The notes beneath the pieces were generated by a model that was given only the letters and a program-made list of their open reading frames with translations, ran no database searches and had not been told where the DNA came from. Positions 7,680-17,724 of a stretch of DNA of 64,000 bases are shown here, in pieces; the stretch's first letter is position 1; the number at the start of each line of letters is the position of its first letter. A program made the position numbers and the translations under genes. This DNA is from Erythrobacter sp. (GTDB taxonomy: Bacteria > Pseudomonadota > Alphaproteobacteria > Sphingomonadales > Sphingomonadaceae), in the NCBI GenBank assembly GCA_029937545.1, contig JAPYPR010000003.1, positions 62,001 to 126,000 on the forward strand, in the 5' to 3' direction.

Positions 7680-8621
7680 ATGAGCGAATCGAATACCGAC
7701 ATCGCGGTTGTGTCCCTGGCACAGCCGATCGAAAGCATTGCCGACGAGCTGGGCCGCAGTTTCGAGGAATACGGCTTCGCCGTCATTCGCGACCATGGCA
7801 TCCCGCAGGAGCTGATCGACCGCGCAGAGGCTCTGTCGAAGGAATTCTTCGCGCTGCCCGACGAGGTGAAGCGCGCTTACCACATCCCCGGCGGTGGCGG
7901 TGCGCGCGGATATACGCCCTTCGGCACGGAAAGGGCCAAGGATGCCGAGGTCCACGATCTGAAGGAATTCTGGCATGTCGGCCGCGAGCTGCCCGAAGGG
8001 CACGCGCTGGCGGAATATATGGCCGACAATGTCTGGCCCGAGGAAGTCGGCGGGTTTCGCGATACCTTCACCGAGCTCTACGCCGCTTTCGAGGAAGCGG
8101 GCGCACGGGTGCTGCAAGGCATTGCCCTGCATCTGGGGCTGGATCGCGACTTCTTCGCAGCCACGGTCGAGGACGGCAATTCGGTGATGCGCCTGCTCCG
8201 CTATCCGCCGCTGGAGGGCGAAGAAGCCGAGGGGGCGATCCGGGCGGCGGCACATGGCGACATCAACACGATCACGCTGCTGCTGGGCGCCGAGGAAGCA
8301 GGGCTCGAACTGCTGACCGCGCAGGGCAAGTGGAAAGCGGTTGCACCGCCCGAAGGCGCATTGGTCGTGAATATCGGGGACATGCTCGAGCGGCTGACCA
8401 ACGGCCGGCTACGCTCGACGACTCACCGCGTCGTCAACCCGCGCGGCGAGGCAGCGTATCGGGCGCGTTATTCGATGCCTTTCTTCCTGCATTTCCGGCC
8501 GGACTATGTAATTGAAACCCTGCCGCAATGCATCGATCCCGAGCACCCGGGCGATCATCCGGAAGCGATATCGAGCCACGACTATCTGATGCAGCGCCTG
8601 CGCGAGATCAATCTCGCCTGA
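7680..8621 (+). CDS. Isopenicillin N synthase-like 2-oxoglutarate/Fe(II) oxygenase
   Basis: 313 residues with the N-terminal DIOX_N region (about 5-125) and a C-terminal 2OG-Fe(II) jelly roll. The iron ligands are the HGD pair (His/Asp about 193-195) and the His of STTHRVVNP (about 248); the 2OG-binding Arg-x-Ser is RYS (about 262-264). All key residues are present, so it should be an active hydroxylase or oxidase. It directly follows the nucleoside transporter with a 9-bp gap, which hints at nucleoside or nucleobase metabolism, but the family includes enzymes acting on many small molecules and the substrate is not deducible. Confidence 0.85.
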   Translation: MSESNTDIAVVSLAQPIESIADELGRSFEEYGFAVIRDHGIPQELIDRAEALSKEFFALPDEVKRAYHIPGGGGARGYTPFGTERAKDAEVHDLKEFWHVGRELPEGHALAEYMADNVWPEEVGGFRDTFTELYAAFEEAGARVLQGIALHLGLDRDFFAATVEDGNSVMRLLRYPPLEGEEAEGAIRAAAHGDINTITLLLGAEEAGLELLTAQGKWKAVAPPEGALVVNIGDMLERLTNGRLRSTTHRVVNPRGEAAYRARYSMPFFLHFRPDYVIETLPQCIDPEHPGDHPEAISSHDYLMQRLREINLA

Positions 8622-8857
8622 TCGATGGTGCACTGCGGCAGTACGATAAAGTTCGTGCGGCGTTGCATTCGCGCAACACCTCCAAGGCGTTGAAAAGCAA
8701 TGCATTATTAGGCGTTCGCAGGTGCAGCGTAACCGAGCGGCCACCGTTGTCTTGACTCTGTCACAAAACCTCCGCTTTGCGGCAATCAGCCCGGACTAAC
8801 CGGGCTTCGCTTCTCTCAAGCACAGTTTCGATTTGGACACTTAAGGGGTCTCCTGTC

Positions 8858-11422
8858 ATGAAGTTCAAGTATCTCCTGGCTGCCTCCGTAGTCAGCACCG
8901 CCAGCGCAATGGTCGCCGCTCCGGCAGCCGCGCAGTCGACCGGTTCGGTCGAATTCGAAGACGACGTGATCGTCGTTTCCGGCGCTCGTAACCAGGACGT
9001 GGGCGGCATCGAAGTGCCCGATACTCCCAAGGCCAAGCAGGTCCTCGACGAAGAAATCATCCGTCGCCAGCGCCCCGGCCAGACGGTGAACGACATCGTC
9101 AACTTGGTTCCGGGCGTCAGCTTCCAGAACAACGATCCCTGGGGCTCGTCGGGCGGTAGCTTCACCATCCGCGGCTTCGACGACAGCCGTATTTCGCAGA
9201 CGCTCGATGGCCTGCCGCTGAACGATTCGGGCAACTACGCGCTTTACACCAACCAGCAGGTCGATCCCGAAGTTCTCGAATCGGTCAACGTCAATCTCGG
9301 CGTTACCGACGTCGATAGCCCGACCGCTTCGGCTGTCGGCGGCACGATCAACATCCGCACCCGTGAACCCGCCGACGAGTTCGGCGTGACCATGACGCTG
9401 ACCGCTGGCGATACCTTCCCCGAAGGCGATAATATCGGCGTCGACCGCCTCTATGGTCGTGGCTTCCTAATGATCGACACCGGTGACATCACCGGCATGG
9501 GAACCAAGGCGTTCGCTTCGGCCAGCTACACGACCTATGCCAACCCCTTCAACAATTACGGCGAAGTCGAAAAGCAGCAGTACAATGCCCGTATCTGGCA
9601 GGACATTGGCAGCAATGGCGATTTCGTCGCAGTTGCGGGTCACTACAACGAGAACCGCAACAACTTCTTCGGCTCGTTCTTCGTCACCGACATCATCGAT
9701 GCGATAGAGGCAGGCGATGAGAGCTTCCGCTTCTACAACATCGACTATCCCTGCACCGTGGACAGTGTGCCGGGCGTGTTCGAGACCCCTGCCGATCTCG
9801 TTAATCCCGCTAACCTCGATGACGAAGGCGATTACATCGATCCCGACGGCGTGAATGGCTGTGGTGCCGAATTCGAGCGTCGCTACAATCCGTCCAACAC
9901 CGGTAACATCCGCGGGTCGTCGCGTTTCACCCTCACGCCGGACCTGATCCTTACCGTCGATCCCAGCTTCCAGTACGTGAAGGCCAACGGCGGCGGTAAC
10001 GAGGAACTGCTCGAAGGTACCCGCGAGTACAACGGCCAGCAATACACCGGCTTCCTGCGCGGCGGCTATTACTTCGGCCGTGACCTCAACGGCGACGGCG
10101 ACATGCTCGACGAAATCAGCGGTTTCGACCCGAGCCAGACCCGTACCCGCCGCTTCGGCGTCATCTCGAACCTCGCGTACGAGATCAATGCCGACCACCG
10201 CGTTCGCCTGAGCTACACCTATGATGATGCGAACCACCGTCAGACGGGCCAGACTGCAATCGCGCGTATCGACGGCGAGATTCCCGATGTCTTCCCGGTT
10301 AATGATCCGGTGATCACGGCAGACGGCTTCGAACTGAACAAGCGTAACCGCCAGTCCTATGCGACCCTGCATCAGGTGTCGGGCGAATATCGCGGTCGCT
10401 TCGGTAATCTGACCACCGTGCTCGGTCTTCGTGCACCGTTCTTCAAGCGCGAGCTGAACCAGCTCTGCTACACGACCAGTGCTTCAGGCTTCGTCGATTG
10501 CTTCGAGAACCAGGATGCCGCTGCATACGAAGCAGCCAATCCGAACGTGGCACCGCCGATCTCGGTCACCTACAAGTACGACAAGCTGCTCCCGAACGTG
10601 GGTGCCGTGTACGAATTCGGCGATGCGTCGATCTTCGGCAATTATGCCAAGGGCCTCTCGGTCCCGGGGACGGACGAACTTTACGACTCGCTGTTCTTCT
10701 CGAACAAGACCGACGATTTCCAGCCGGATTCCGAAACGACCGACAGCTTCGACCTCGGCCTGCGGTATCAGAACGGCCGTGTTCAGGCCCAGATCGCCGG
10801 TTGGTACACCAAGTACAGCAACCGCCGTGCCGTTGCCTACGATCCGATTCTGGATGAGTCAGTTTCTCGGAACCTCGGCCAGGTGGACAAGTACGGTATC
10901 GACGGCTCGATCGCCTTCCAGCCGACCAACAACACGCTGCTCTATGTGTTCGGTTCGATCAACGAATCGGAGATTAAGAATGACGTGCTGGGTGGCGTCT
11001 GCGGCTTGGACGATGGTGAGCCGGATCCTTCGGAATACTGCACACTGGCTACTGTCGGCGAACAGTACTTCATCCCCACTGCCGGAAAGAATGAGAGTGG
11101 CACTCCCCTCTGGTCCGTCGGCGGCCGTGCGCAAGGCTCGTTCGGCCCCGTCGAACTCGGCGTTCAGGTCAAGCACACCGGCAAACGTTGGGTAAACGAC
11201 ACCAACACGCTGTCGGTCGGCGGTTACACGCTGGTCGATCTCGACGCGCGCATCCGCCTCGGCGAATACTTTAACGGCCGCGATGCAGCCCTGCAGTTCA
11301 ACGTCACCAACCTGTTCGACGAGTTCTACGTTGGCGGCTTCGGTGGCGATCTGGACGGGGCCGGTTTCGCGCAGCTGTCGCCGCCGCGCGCAGCCAGCGT
11401 GTCGCTGATCCTCGGCTACTAA
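8858..11422 (+). CDS. TonB-dependent outer-membrane receptor
   Basis: 854 residues. The signal peptide runs to APAAAQ (cleavage about 25/26); a TonB-box-like VIVVSGAR follows, then the plug domain (about 45-170) with the GSSGGSFTIRGF core, and a 22-strand-type barrel ending in ...SLILGY, the C-terminal aromatic needed for outer-membrane insertion. Erythrobacteraceae encode many such receptors for siderophores, vitamins and oligosaccharides; the ligand is not readable here. Acidic Asp-rich loops (about 310-350 and 395-425) face outward. ATG at 8858 is chosen over an upstream in-frame codon because it gives a canonical signal peptide. A strong hairpin terminator follows, so it is probably monocistronic. 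Confidence 0.92.
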   Translation: MKFKYLLAASVVSTASAMVAAPAAAQSTGSVEFEDDVIVVSGARNQDVGGIEVPDTPKAKQVLDEEIIRRQRPGQTVNDIVNLVPGVSFQNNDPWGSSGGSFTIRGFDDSRISQTLDGLPLNDSGNYALYTNQQVDPEVLESVNVNLGVTDVDSPTASAVGGTINIRTREPADEFGVTMTLTAGDTFPEGDNIGVDRLYGRGFLMIDTGDITGMGTKAFASASYTTYANPFNNYGEVEKQQYNARIWQDIGSNGDFVAVAGHYNENRNNFFGSFFVTDIIDAIEAGDESFRFYNIDYPCTVDSVPGVFETPADLVNPANLDDEGDYIDPDGVNGCGAEFERRYNPSNTGNIRGSSRFTLTPDLILTVDPSFQYVKANGGGNEELLEGTREYNGQQYTGFLRGGYYFGRDLNGDGDMLDEISGFDPSQTRTRRFGVISNLAYEINADHRVRLSYTYDDANHRQTGQTAIARIDGEIPDVFPVNDPVITADGFELNKRNRQSYATLHQVSGEYRGRFGNLTTVLGLRAPFFKRELNQLCYTTSASGFVDCFENQDAAAYEAANPNVAPPISVTYKYDKLLPNVGAVYEFGDASIFGNYAKGLSVPGTDELYDSLFFSNKTDDFQPDSETTDSFDLGLRYQNGRVQAQIAGWYTKYSNRRAVAYDPILDESVSRNLGQVDKYGIDGSIAFQPTNNTLLYVFGSINESEIKNDVLGGVCGLDDGEPDPSEYCTLATVGEQYFIPTAGKNESGTPLWSVGGRAQGSFGPVELGVQVKHTGKRWVNDTNTLSVGGYTLVDLDARIRLGEYFNGRDAALQFNVTNLFDEFYVGGFGGDLDGAGFAQLSPPRAASVSLILGY

Positions 11423-11467
11423 GGGATAACGGAACCGGGGCACTCATCCCGGGCCGATATACACTGG

Positions 11468-11500
11468 GGGCGGCTTTCTTTCGGGAAGGCCGCCCTTTTT
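11468..11500 (+). terminator. Rho-independent terminator after the TonB receptor
   Basis: Arms GGGCGGCTTTC (11468-11478) and GAAGGCCGCCC (11485-11495) pair over 11 bp with one G-U, closing a 6-nt loop, followed by five T. It lies 45 bp beyond the receptor stop and before the convergent kinase gene. Confidence 0.9.
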
Positions 11501-11515
11501 GTATCGTGCGCAGGA

Positions 11516-14329
11516 TCAGGCCGCTTCGAGCAATTCCTCGGCCAGCTTCAACCGCACATCCGCCGCCACGCTGGAGCGCAACGCCCGTTCGAGCGCCGCT
11601 GCGCGCGAGCCGAGTTCCTCCTCGCCGAACATGCCGGCCGTCCCGGCAAGCTTGTGGACCACGCGCGCCAGTTCTTCGACAGCCTTGCCCTCCATCGCCC
11701 GCGACTGAACGGCCGCATCGACAGCGTCGATCGCCTCGCTCCGGCGCTGTTTCCACCGTTCGTCCAGCGCATCCTTGGCATTCGCGCTGTGCAATTGGGC
11801 TACATCGGAAGGCCGTCTGATCCGGGTCTCCGGGTTTTCGCCACCTCCTACGATCCGCATCGGCAGCCACCGGGCCAGCACCGCGGCAAGGTCTTCGAAC
11901 ACCAGCGGTTTTGCCAGATGGGCCTGCATACCGGCGATCCTGGCCGCTGCCACATCTTCGGGATAGGCGTTCGCAGTAAGCGCCACGATCGGCAGTCTGT
12001 CCGGCCCGATCCCGTGGCCGCGTATCTCGCGCGTCGCGGCATATCCGTCGCAGCCCGGCATCTGGATATCCATCAGGACGAGATCGAACGGCTCGCCGGC
12101 TCCTTGCGCCTCGATCACGGCATCGATAGCGGCAATCCCGTCGTGGGCGAGCGTGACATCCTGGCCCAGATCTTCGAGCATGGCGGTGACGAGCATCCGA
12201 TTGACGTCGTGATCTTCGGCCAGAAGGATGCGGCCCTTGCGCCGCAGGACGATATCCGTCGCCCGCCGGTGCTGGCCGCGCGAAGGTATCCCGCTCGCGT
12301 CCACCTCGATGATGGGAATGCGTAGGGTAAACCGCGATCCGATGCCCGGCCTGGAATCGACGCTCAGCGATCCGCCAAGCAGTTCGGCCAGTTGCCGCGA
12401 TATGCTGAGGCCGAGGCCGGTACCGCCAAAGCGCCGTGTGGTCGAGCCTTCGGCCTGAATGAAGGGATCGAAAATCACCGCCAGTCGGCCCTTATCGATG
12501 CCGATGCCACTGTCTTCGACCGAGATGGCCAGCTGTGATTGCTCGCGCACGACAGCGACTTCGATCCCGCCGTTCTCGGTGAACTTGACCGCGTTGCCGA
12601 TCAGATTGAGCAGGATTTGCCGCAGCCGCAGAGCGTCGCTTGCAACAAGATCCGGAATACCTTCGCTTGGCGTCAGGGTGAGCGAGACGCCCTCGGATTG
12701 CGCCTGCGCCTGGTGAAGCTGCACGCAATCGGCGGTAAGCTGGCACAAATCCACCGGTTCCCTGGTCGCCCTGAGCTGGCCGGACTCGATCTTCGACAGG
12801 TCGAGGATGTCGTTGAGCAGCATCATCATGGATCGACCGGACCGCTCGATCAGCTCCGCATAGCGGGACGATTCCTCGTCGAGCTCGCGGCGCTGCAATA
12901 GTTCTGCGAAACCGAGCACGCCGTTCATCGGCGTGCGGATCTCGTGGCTCATATTGGCGAGGAATTGCGCTTTTGCGCGCGCGGCGTTCTCCGCATGGGA
13001 TCGTGCACGTTTCAGCTGGCTCTCGAGCAGCACGCGGTGCGTCACATCTCGCGCCGAGACCACGATGCCTTCCCGCTCCCCCGTTTCCGCCTTGCGCGCG
13101 ACGGCACAGTCGGCTTCGATATAGACTGCTTTGCCATCCTCGTTGTCGAGGTAACGGCGGTAGGTGAAGCGTTCCTTCTCGACCTCGCCGGAATTGAGCC
13201 GGTGTTCGACCGCCGCAATTTCATTGGCGGCATCGGGGTGAACCCGCTCGCTCACAGGCCTGCCGATGAAATCGTGTGGCGGAAAGCCTAGAACCGCCGT
13301 GACCGAGGGCGAGGCATAGGAAATGATGCCATCGCCATCGACCCGCAGGACGGCGTCGGTCACATTCTCCGCCAGGAGGGCGAGCTCGCCTTTCTGAGCG
13401 GCGAGTTCTGCAGCGAACCTTTGGCGCGTAGCCAGCACGGCGGAGACGGGCAGGCCCAGCAGGATTGCAGAGGCAAGGAAAGCTTCGAGGATCAGGAAGC
13501 GGACAGTTTCCGGATAGGTCAGGAGGTTGATCGGACCGTGGCCCAGCTCGGTGCAGACCAAGGCGATCACCGCCACCTTGATCGTCGAAAAGGCAGTCCC
13601 GAGGCTGCCGAGCCGAAAGGCATGGACGACCACGACCGGCGGAACCAGGAATAAGAGCGGATAGGTCGTCTGGACGAAGACCATGATCGTAAGTGCGGTC
13701 CCGGCGAGGCTCAGGCCGACCCATTCGGCCAGCTCGCGCTTTCGTAACGTTCTACGCGTCCGCAATGCGTCGATTGCGATCATGATGCTGGGCGCGAGGA
13801 TCGGCATGCTTAAGGCATCCGATGTCACCCACTTGCCGTAGACCGCCAGCAGGGGCGCCGGCTGCGTCCCGAACGCAAGAACCGCGATGAGCCCGCTGGC
13901 GGCCGGCGCGATAACGCTTGAGGCTACGGCAAACCGGCAGAGGTCGTCGATGTCCTCCATGATCGGCTGCCTCCCGCACCAGCGGCGCGTCAGCCATACC
14001 GCGATCGCGATTTCGACTGCGTTGGCACTTGCGAGCAGGAGGGCCTGCGCGATCGGGTCACCGGAGGCGAGGTTTGCCGCCACATTACCGACGAAAATCG
14101 CGCCGATCAGGGACCTGAATTGCTCGAAGCGGAAACGCAGGAGTGTTGCGACTGCCACCGCATTCGGCAGCCAGATTGCCGCGATCCGTCCGTCGTTGCG
14201 GGCGAAGTCGATACTGACGTAGGCCAAGGCGAAGAAAGCCATTGCGGCGCCGATGTGGATCGCCACCATGCGTCCAAATCGGGACGATTCGGCCTCGGAA
14301 AGCGAGAGGTTGGCGAGGGTCCGGTCCAT
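11516..14329 (-). CDS. MASE1-PAS hybrid sensor histidine kinase with receiver and Hpt domains
   Basis: 937 residues. Order: an N-terminal membrane sensor of about eight helices (MASE1-like, 20-300), PAS (about 315-430, VTDAVLRVDGDGIISYASPS), HisKA with His462 in SHEIRTPMNG, HATPase_c (about 570-672, N-box NLIGNAVKFTENGG, G boxes SGIGI and GGTGLGLSI), receiver (about 700-810, phospho-acceptor Asp754 in VLMDIQMP, Lys807) and a C-terminal Hpt domain with His892 in VHKLAGTAGM. A full ArcB/BarA-like phosphorelay is therefore encoded in one chain. The final partner is not next to it; a free receiver protein would be needed. It is transcribed away from the tonB gene. Confidence 0.93.
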   Translation of the reverse strand: MDRTLANLSLSEAESSRFGRMVAIHIGAAMAFFALAYVSIDFARNDGRIAAIWLPNAVAVATLLRFRFEQFRSLIGAIFVGNVAANLASGDPIAQALLLASANAVEIAIAVWLTRRWCGRQPIMEDIDDLCRFAVASSVIAPAASGLIAVLAFGTQPAPLLAVYGKWVTSDALSMPILAPSIMIAIDALRTRRTLRKRELAEWVGLSLAGTALTIMVFVQTTYPLLFLVPPVVVVHAFRLGSLGTAFSTIKVAVIALVCTELGHGPINLLTYPETVRFLILEAFLASAILLGLPVSAVLATRQRFAAELAAQKGELALLAENVTDAVLRVDGDGIISYASPSVTAVLGFPPHDFIGRPVSERVHPDAANEIAAVEHRLNSGEVEKERFTYRRYLDNEDGKAVYIEADCAVARKAETGEREGIVVSARDVTHRVLLESQLKRARSHAENAARAKAQFLANMSHEIRTPMNGVLGFAELLQRRELDEESSRYAELIERSGRSMMMLLNDILDLSKIESGQLRATREPVDLCQLTADCVQLHQAQAQSEGVSLTLTPSEGIPDLVASDALRLRQILLNLIGNAVKFTENGGIEVAVVREQSQLAISVEDSGIGIDKGRLAVIFDPFIQAEGSTTRRFGGTGLGLSISRQLAELLGGSLSVDSRPGIGSRFTLRIPIIEVDASGIPSRGQHRRATDIVLRRKGRILLAEDHDVNRMLVTAMLEDLGQDVTLAHDGIAAIDAVIEAQGAGEPFDLVLMDIQMPGCDGYAATREIRGHGIGPDRLPIVALTANAYPEDVAAARIAGMQAHLAKPLVFEDLAAVLARWLPMRIVGGGENPETRIRRPSDVAQLHSANAKDALDERWKQRRSEAIDAVDAAVQSRAMEGKAVEELARVVHKLAGTAGMFGEEELGSRAAALERALRSSVAADVRLKLAEELLEAA

Positions 14330-14374
14330 ACTGTCCTCATGCAGCGATCAACGATCCTGCCCACGCTGCGCGGC

Positions 14375-14400
14375 GGAACAGGGGGGGCAAGCGGGCCGTT
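14375..14400 (+). promoter_or_regulatory. EcfG-type promoter motif immediately before tonB
   Basis: GGAAC at 14375-14379, 17-bp spacer, CGTT at 14397-14400, an exact match to the alphaproteobacterial general stress consensus. The motif ends 9 bp before the ATG, so a transcript would be almost leaderless; chance occurrence in GC-rich DNA is possible. Confidence 0.35.
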
Positions 14401-14409
14401 CTTTGCTCC

Positions 14410-15141
14410 ATGGGAAACGAAGCGACGCGCTACGCAGGGATCAGGAAAAAGCCCAATCCGTGGGTTATCCTCGCCATCGTGCTGATTCATTTGGGCATCT
14501 TCTACGTGCTCATACGTAGCCTGGCGCCGAATGCGGTTGCGACGGTCGAAGAGAGCGTCGTCTCCGCCTTTACCGTCACCGTCACTGCCCCGCCCGAACC
14601 CGAGCCGGAAGTGCAGGAGCCGGAGCCAGAAGGCGATCAGGGCGACCCCGGGCGCGAAGCGGTGGCAAAACCGGTGACCGCGCCGACGCCGAAGCGTCCG
14701 TTAAGCGAGGATCGGCCCGCTCCGCGCGCCGCATCGACCGGCATGGCGGATACCTCCGGCGCGACCGAAGCGGGAGACGGGACAGGGGCCGCTGGATCGG
14801 GGCTCGGCACCGGCAGCGGCCATGGCGGGACCGGTCGTGGTGGCGGGAGAGCGGTGACCAAGCCGAAAATCGTTAGCGGCGCGCTCAATTCGGCGCGCGA
14901 TTTTCCCATCCCGCCGGGCGGACGCGAGACGCGCATCGGCACTTCGGTGATCGTGAAGATGACGGTGCTGCCGACTGGCCGCGCGACCAATTGCTCGGTC
15001 TACCGCTCGAGTCCGTTTCCCGAAACCGATGCCACGGTTTGCCGCCTGGTAGTGGAGCGATTGCGCTTCCGCCCGGCAACCAATGCGGCCGGCGAGCCGG
15101 TGGCCGCCCCGTTCTATTACCAGCAGCGGTTCTTCAACTAG
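14410..15141 (+). CDS. tonB: Energy transducer TonB
   Basis: 243 residues with the TonB layout: short cytoplasmic N-terminus, one membrane anchor (about 17-37, WVILAIVLIHLGIFYVLI), a periplasmic Pro/Glu-rich span (about 58-110), a Gly/Ser/Thr-rich linker, and a TonB_C domain (about 160-243) ending with the beta strands IGTSVIVKMTVLPTGR and VVERLRFRPATN. It couples the proton-motive force to outer-membrane receptors such as the one 3 kb upstream. ATG at 14410 places the anchor properly; the longer open frame upstream has no signal. ExbB and ExbD are not adjacent. It converges with bphP. Confidence 0.8.
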   Translation: MGNEATRYAGIRKKPNPWVILAIVLIHLGIFYVLIRSLAPNAVATVEESVVSAFTVTVTAPPEPEPEVQEPEPEGDQGDPGREAVAKPVTAPTPKRPLSEDRPAPRAASTGMADTSGATEAGDGTGAAGSGLGTGSGHGGTGRGGGRAVTKPKIVSGALNSARDFPIPPGGRETRIGTSVIVKMTVLPTGRATNCSVYRSSPFPETDATVCRLVVERLRFRPATNAAGEPVAAPFYYQQRFFN

Positions 15142-15168
15142 CCTCGACCGATCAGGATCAAGCGCCGC

Positions 15169-17724
15169 TCAGGCCGCAGGCTTATATTCCGACAGGATGC
15201 GCGATAGCTCCTCGCGGCCGTATGGCTTGGTGAGCACACCATGCGCGCCGAGCTCTTCCAGCCGCTCCTGCATCTCGCCATAGCCGGTCGCAAGCCAGAA
15301 CGGGATGCCGAGCTTCACGAGCTCCTGCGCGACACGCTCGCTCGACTCCTGGCCCAGGTTGAAGTCAAGGATCCCTAGTTGGGGAGCGTTCTTGTGAATG
15401 GCGTCGAGCGCGCCGGTGACATTGCTCTCGACATCGACCGTCGGCACGCCGAGATCGCGAAGGCAGTCCTCGGTATCCAGCGCGATCAGCATGCTGTCTT
15501 CGACAAGCAGGACCCTCTCCGGAAGGTCGCCCGGTCCGTCGTTCTGCGGTTCCGCGGCGCTGGTCGGACTTGGGGTCTCTCCGCGCGATGCCCATTCGAC
15601 GAAACGCTCCGGCACGCAGAACCGCGCCCGCACGCCTTCCAGCTTGTATTCGATGCTCGCCTCCCCGCCGAGTTCGTGGGGCAGCGAGCGTTCGATGATC
15701 GTGCTGCCGAAACCGCGCCGCTTGGGCGGTTTGACAGGCGGACCGCCGCTTTCGCGCCACAGGATCTCGAGATCGCCGGTGTCACCTCGACGGACATCGA
15801 TTTTCAAATGTCCGGTCGAATCGCTGAGCGATCCATATTTCGCCGAATTGGTGATCATCTCATGGATAACCAGCGCGAGGACCGTATACGCTTCCGGCGT
15901 CACCATGGCTTCCGGCCCATTTATCTCAAGCCGGTCGCATTTGCCGGCAAGATAGGCCTGGGCTTCGGAATCGATGAGTTCCGAAAGCGGTGCGGAGCTC
16001 CAGTTTCCCTTCGTGATATTGTCGTGCGCCATCGCCAGCGAACTGATCCGCCCACCCACGATTTCGGCGAAATTGTCGACGTCTTTCGCGTCGCCTTTCG
16101 ACTGGTTGATCAGGCCGCGGATGAGGTTCAGGATATTGCGGACCCGGTGGTTCAACTCCGCAATCAACAGCTCCTGCTTCTCCTGAGCCTTCGCCCGTTC
16201 CTGCATTGCTTCGTCGGTGACGCGCAGGATGATTTCGAGCAGCGTGACGCGCAGGCCTTCGGCGATCTGCATCTCCGAAGTCGTCCAGGGCGAAGACCTG
16301 CCCTCGACCGTCTCCTGCCAGGCCTCGAAGCTCTTGCGTGGCGTCAGTCGCGCGCCGTTTGGGCCGTACTCGATCGGCTTCTCAGGCTTGCCCGCCCAGG
16401 TGACGACCTGGCTCAGAGGTTTGCGCCAAAGCACGAGATAATCACGGGGTGTGCGAGACACCGGGATGGCCATCGCGCCGACCGCTCGATCAACGAAACG
16501 CTCGGCCTTTGGAATGCGATCGGCGATGGAATTGGTGGCGAAGATGCGGCTGGTCGCTGCGGCGTTGAGCGCACCCACGATGGCGCGGAACTCTTCTTCG
16601 TTCGGTGCCGAGCCGCGGGCATTGTAGACATCGTCGATAAAGACGCTGGCCCCGTCGTGCTCGACGATGCGCTGGATCAGCGGGTCGATCGTCGGCAGGC
16701 TTTCGGAGAGCGACTGGCCCGCCGCGATGTCGCGCATCAGGCGATCGTGCACCTTGCGCCCTTTTTCACGGACCTTTTCTTCCTCGCTGGCGATCACACG
16801 TTCGAGCGTCAGGGAGAAAAGCTCGGAAAACAGTTCCGCGCCCGTGCGCTGCGAATAGGGGAGCAGCTTCGGGCTGTAATGGTGGCAGGCGAACAGGCCC
16901 CACAATTTGCCGCCGATGATAATCGAGATCGATAGCGAGGCATCGACGCCCATGTTCTTGAGATATTCGATATGGATTGGCGAAACGGCACGCAGCGTGC
17001 TCATGCTGAGGTCGAGCGGCTCGCCGTCGAGAGAGACACCGGGTTCGATCGGCACCGGCTCGGAATTCACGTCGGTGATGATTCGGAAGCGATTGCGCAC
17101 ATAAAGTTCGCGCGCCTGGGCGGGAATATCGGTTTTCGGATAGCGCAGGCCGTGGAAGCCTTCCAGGTCTTCGCGCTTCGCCTCGGCGACGACTTCGCCG
17201 GACAGGTCGTCATGGAATTTGTAGACCATGACCCGGTCGATATCGAAGCCGTGCCGCAACTGGCGCGCTGCCTCGCCGACCAGCGCCGGTACATCGTTGA
17301 ATTGATCGAACCGGCCAAGCACCGGACGCAGGGCGGCCAGTTGGCGGTCGAGTTCACCCTCGAGATGCGGTTCGACTTCGAGGATCGTGAAATTGCCCGA
17401 ACAATGTACGGCTAAATCGTATTTCTTTCCATCGCCGAAGAGGGAGAAGCCGAACATCCGCTCGACCTGATCGACATGAGAGATCGCCGACGCCAGACTG
17501 CGCAGGCGCCGCAATGCGTTGGGCGCGACGATATCCTTGAGCGCCATGCCCAGCTCGATGGTCTTGCCGGTGCCGGTAAGTTCGCCGAAGTTCGCCGAAT
17601 AGTGCGAAACGAACCAGTCGGCGTTAAATGCGATGAGCGCGCCGAATGGCTGGATCGCACCCAACTGGTGGATCGGCTCGCGATCGCAATTCGTCAGATC
17701 GACCTCGTAGTTGGCGGCTTTCAT
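15169..17724 (-). CDS. bphP: Bacteriophytochrome, HWE histidine kinase with C-terminal receiver
   Basis: 851 residues: PAS-GAF-PHY photosensor (about 1-495), HWE/HisKA_2 kinase (about 510-710) and receiver (about 735-848). The biliverdin-binding cysteine is Cys13 (DLTNCDREPIH); the chromophore-pocket motif appears as PKTDIPAQAR with Asp199. His526 (ELNHRVRN) is the phospho-acceptor, and LWRESGG carries the HWE-family Trp-x-Glu. The receiver Asp787 is followed by PFWLATGYG (808-816), close to the PFxFATGYG signature of FAT-GUY receivers that act in the alphaproteobacterial general stress response. It overlaps bphO by the ATGA motif, so chromophore and apoprotein are made together. Upstream in-frame sequence lacks homology, favouring ATG at 17724. 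Confidence 0.95.
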   Translation of the reverse strand: MKAANYEVDLTNCDREPIHQLGAIQPFGALIAFNADWFVSHYSANFGELTGTGKTIELGMALKDIVAPNALRRLRSLASAISHVDQVERMFGFSLFGDGKKYDLAVHCSGNFTILEVEPHLEGELDRQLAALRPVLGRFDQFNDVPALVGEAARQLRHGFDIDRVMVYKFHDDLSGEVVAEAKREDLEGFHGLRYPKTDIPAQARELYVRNRFRIITDVNSEPVPIEPGVSLDGEPLDLSMSTLRAVSPIHIEYLKNMGVDASLSISIIIGGKLWGLFACHHYSPKLLPYSQRTGAELFSELFSLTLERVIASEEEKVREKGRKVHDRLMRDIAAGQSLSESLPTIDPLIQRIVEHDGASVFIDDVYNARGSAPNEEEFRAIVGALNAAATSRIFATNSIADRIPKAERFVDRAVGAMAIPVSRTPRDYLVLWRKPLSQVVTWAGKPEKPIEYGPNGARLTPRKSFEAWQETVEGRSSPWTTSEMQIAEGLRVTLLEIILRVTDEAMQERAKAQEKQELLIAELNHRVRNILNLIRGLINQSKGDAKDVDNFAEIVGGRISSLAMAHDNITKGNWSSAPLSELIDSEAQAYLAGKCDRLEINGPEAMVTPEAYTVLALVIHEMITNSAKYGSLSDSTGHLKIDVRRGDTGDLEILWRESGGPPVKPPKRRGFGSTIIERSLPHELGGEASIEYKLEGVRARFCVPERFVEWASRGETPSPTSAAEPQNDGPGDLPERVLLVEDSMLIALDTEDCLRDLGVPTVDVESNVTGALDAIHKNAPQLGILDFNLGQESSERVAQELVKLGIPFWLATGYGEMQERLEELGAHGVLTKPYGREELSRILSEYKPAA

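Noticed and set aside
6270-8255. A 661-codon open frame on the minus strand
   Set aside because: It runs antisense to the nucleoside transporter and the oxygenase, both with clear family motifs; its translation is a low-complexity Arg/Gln/His mix typical of antisense frames in GC-rich DNA.
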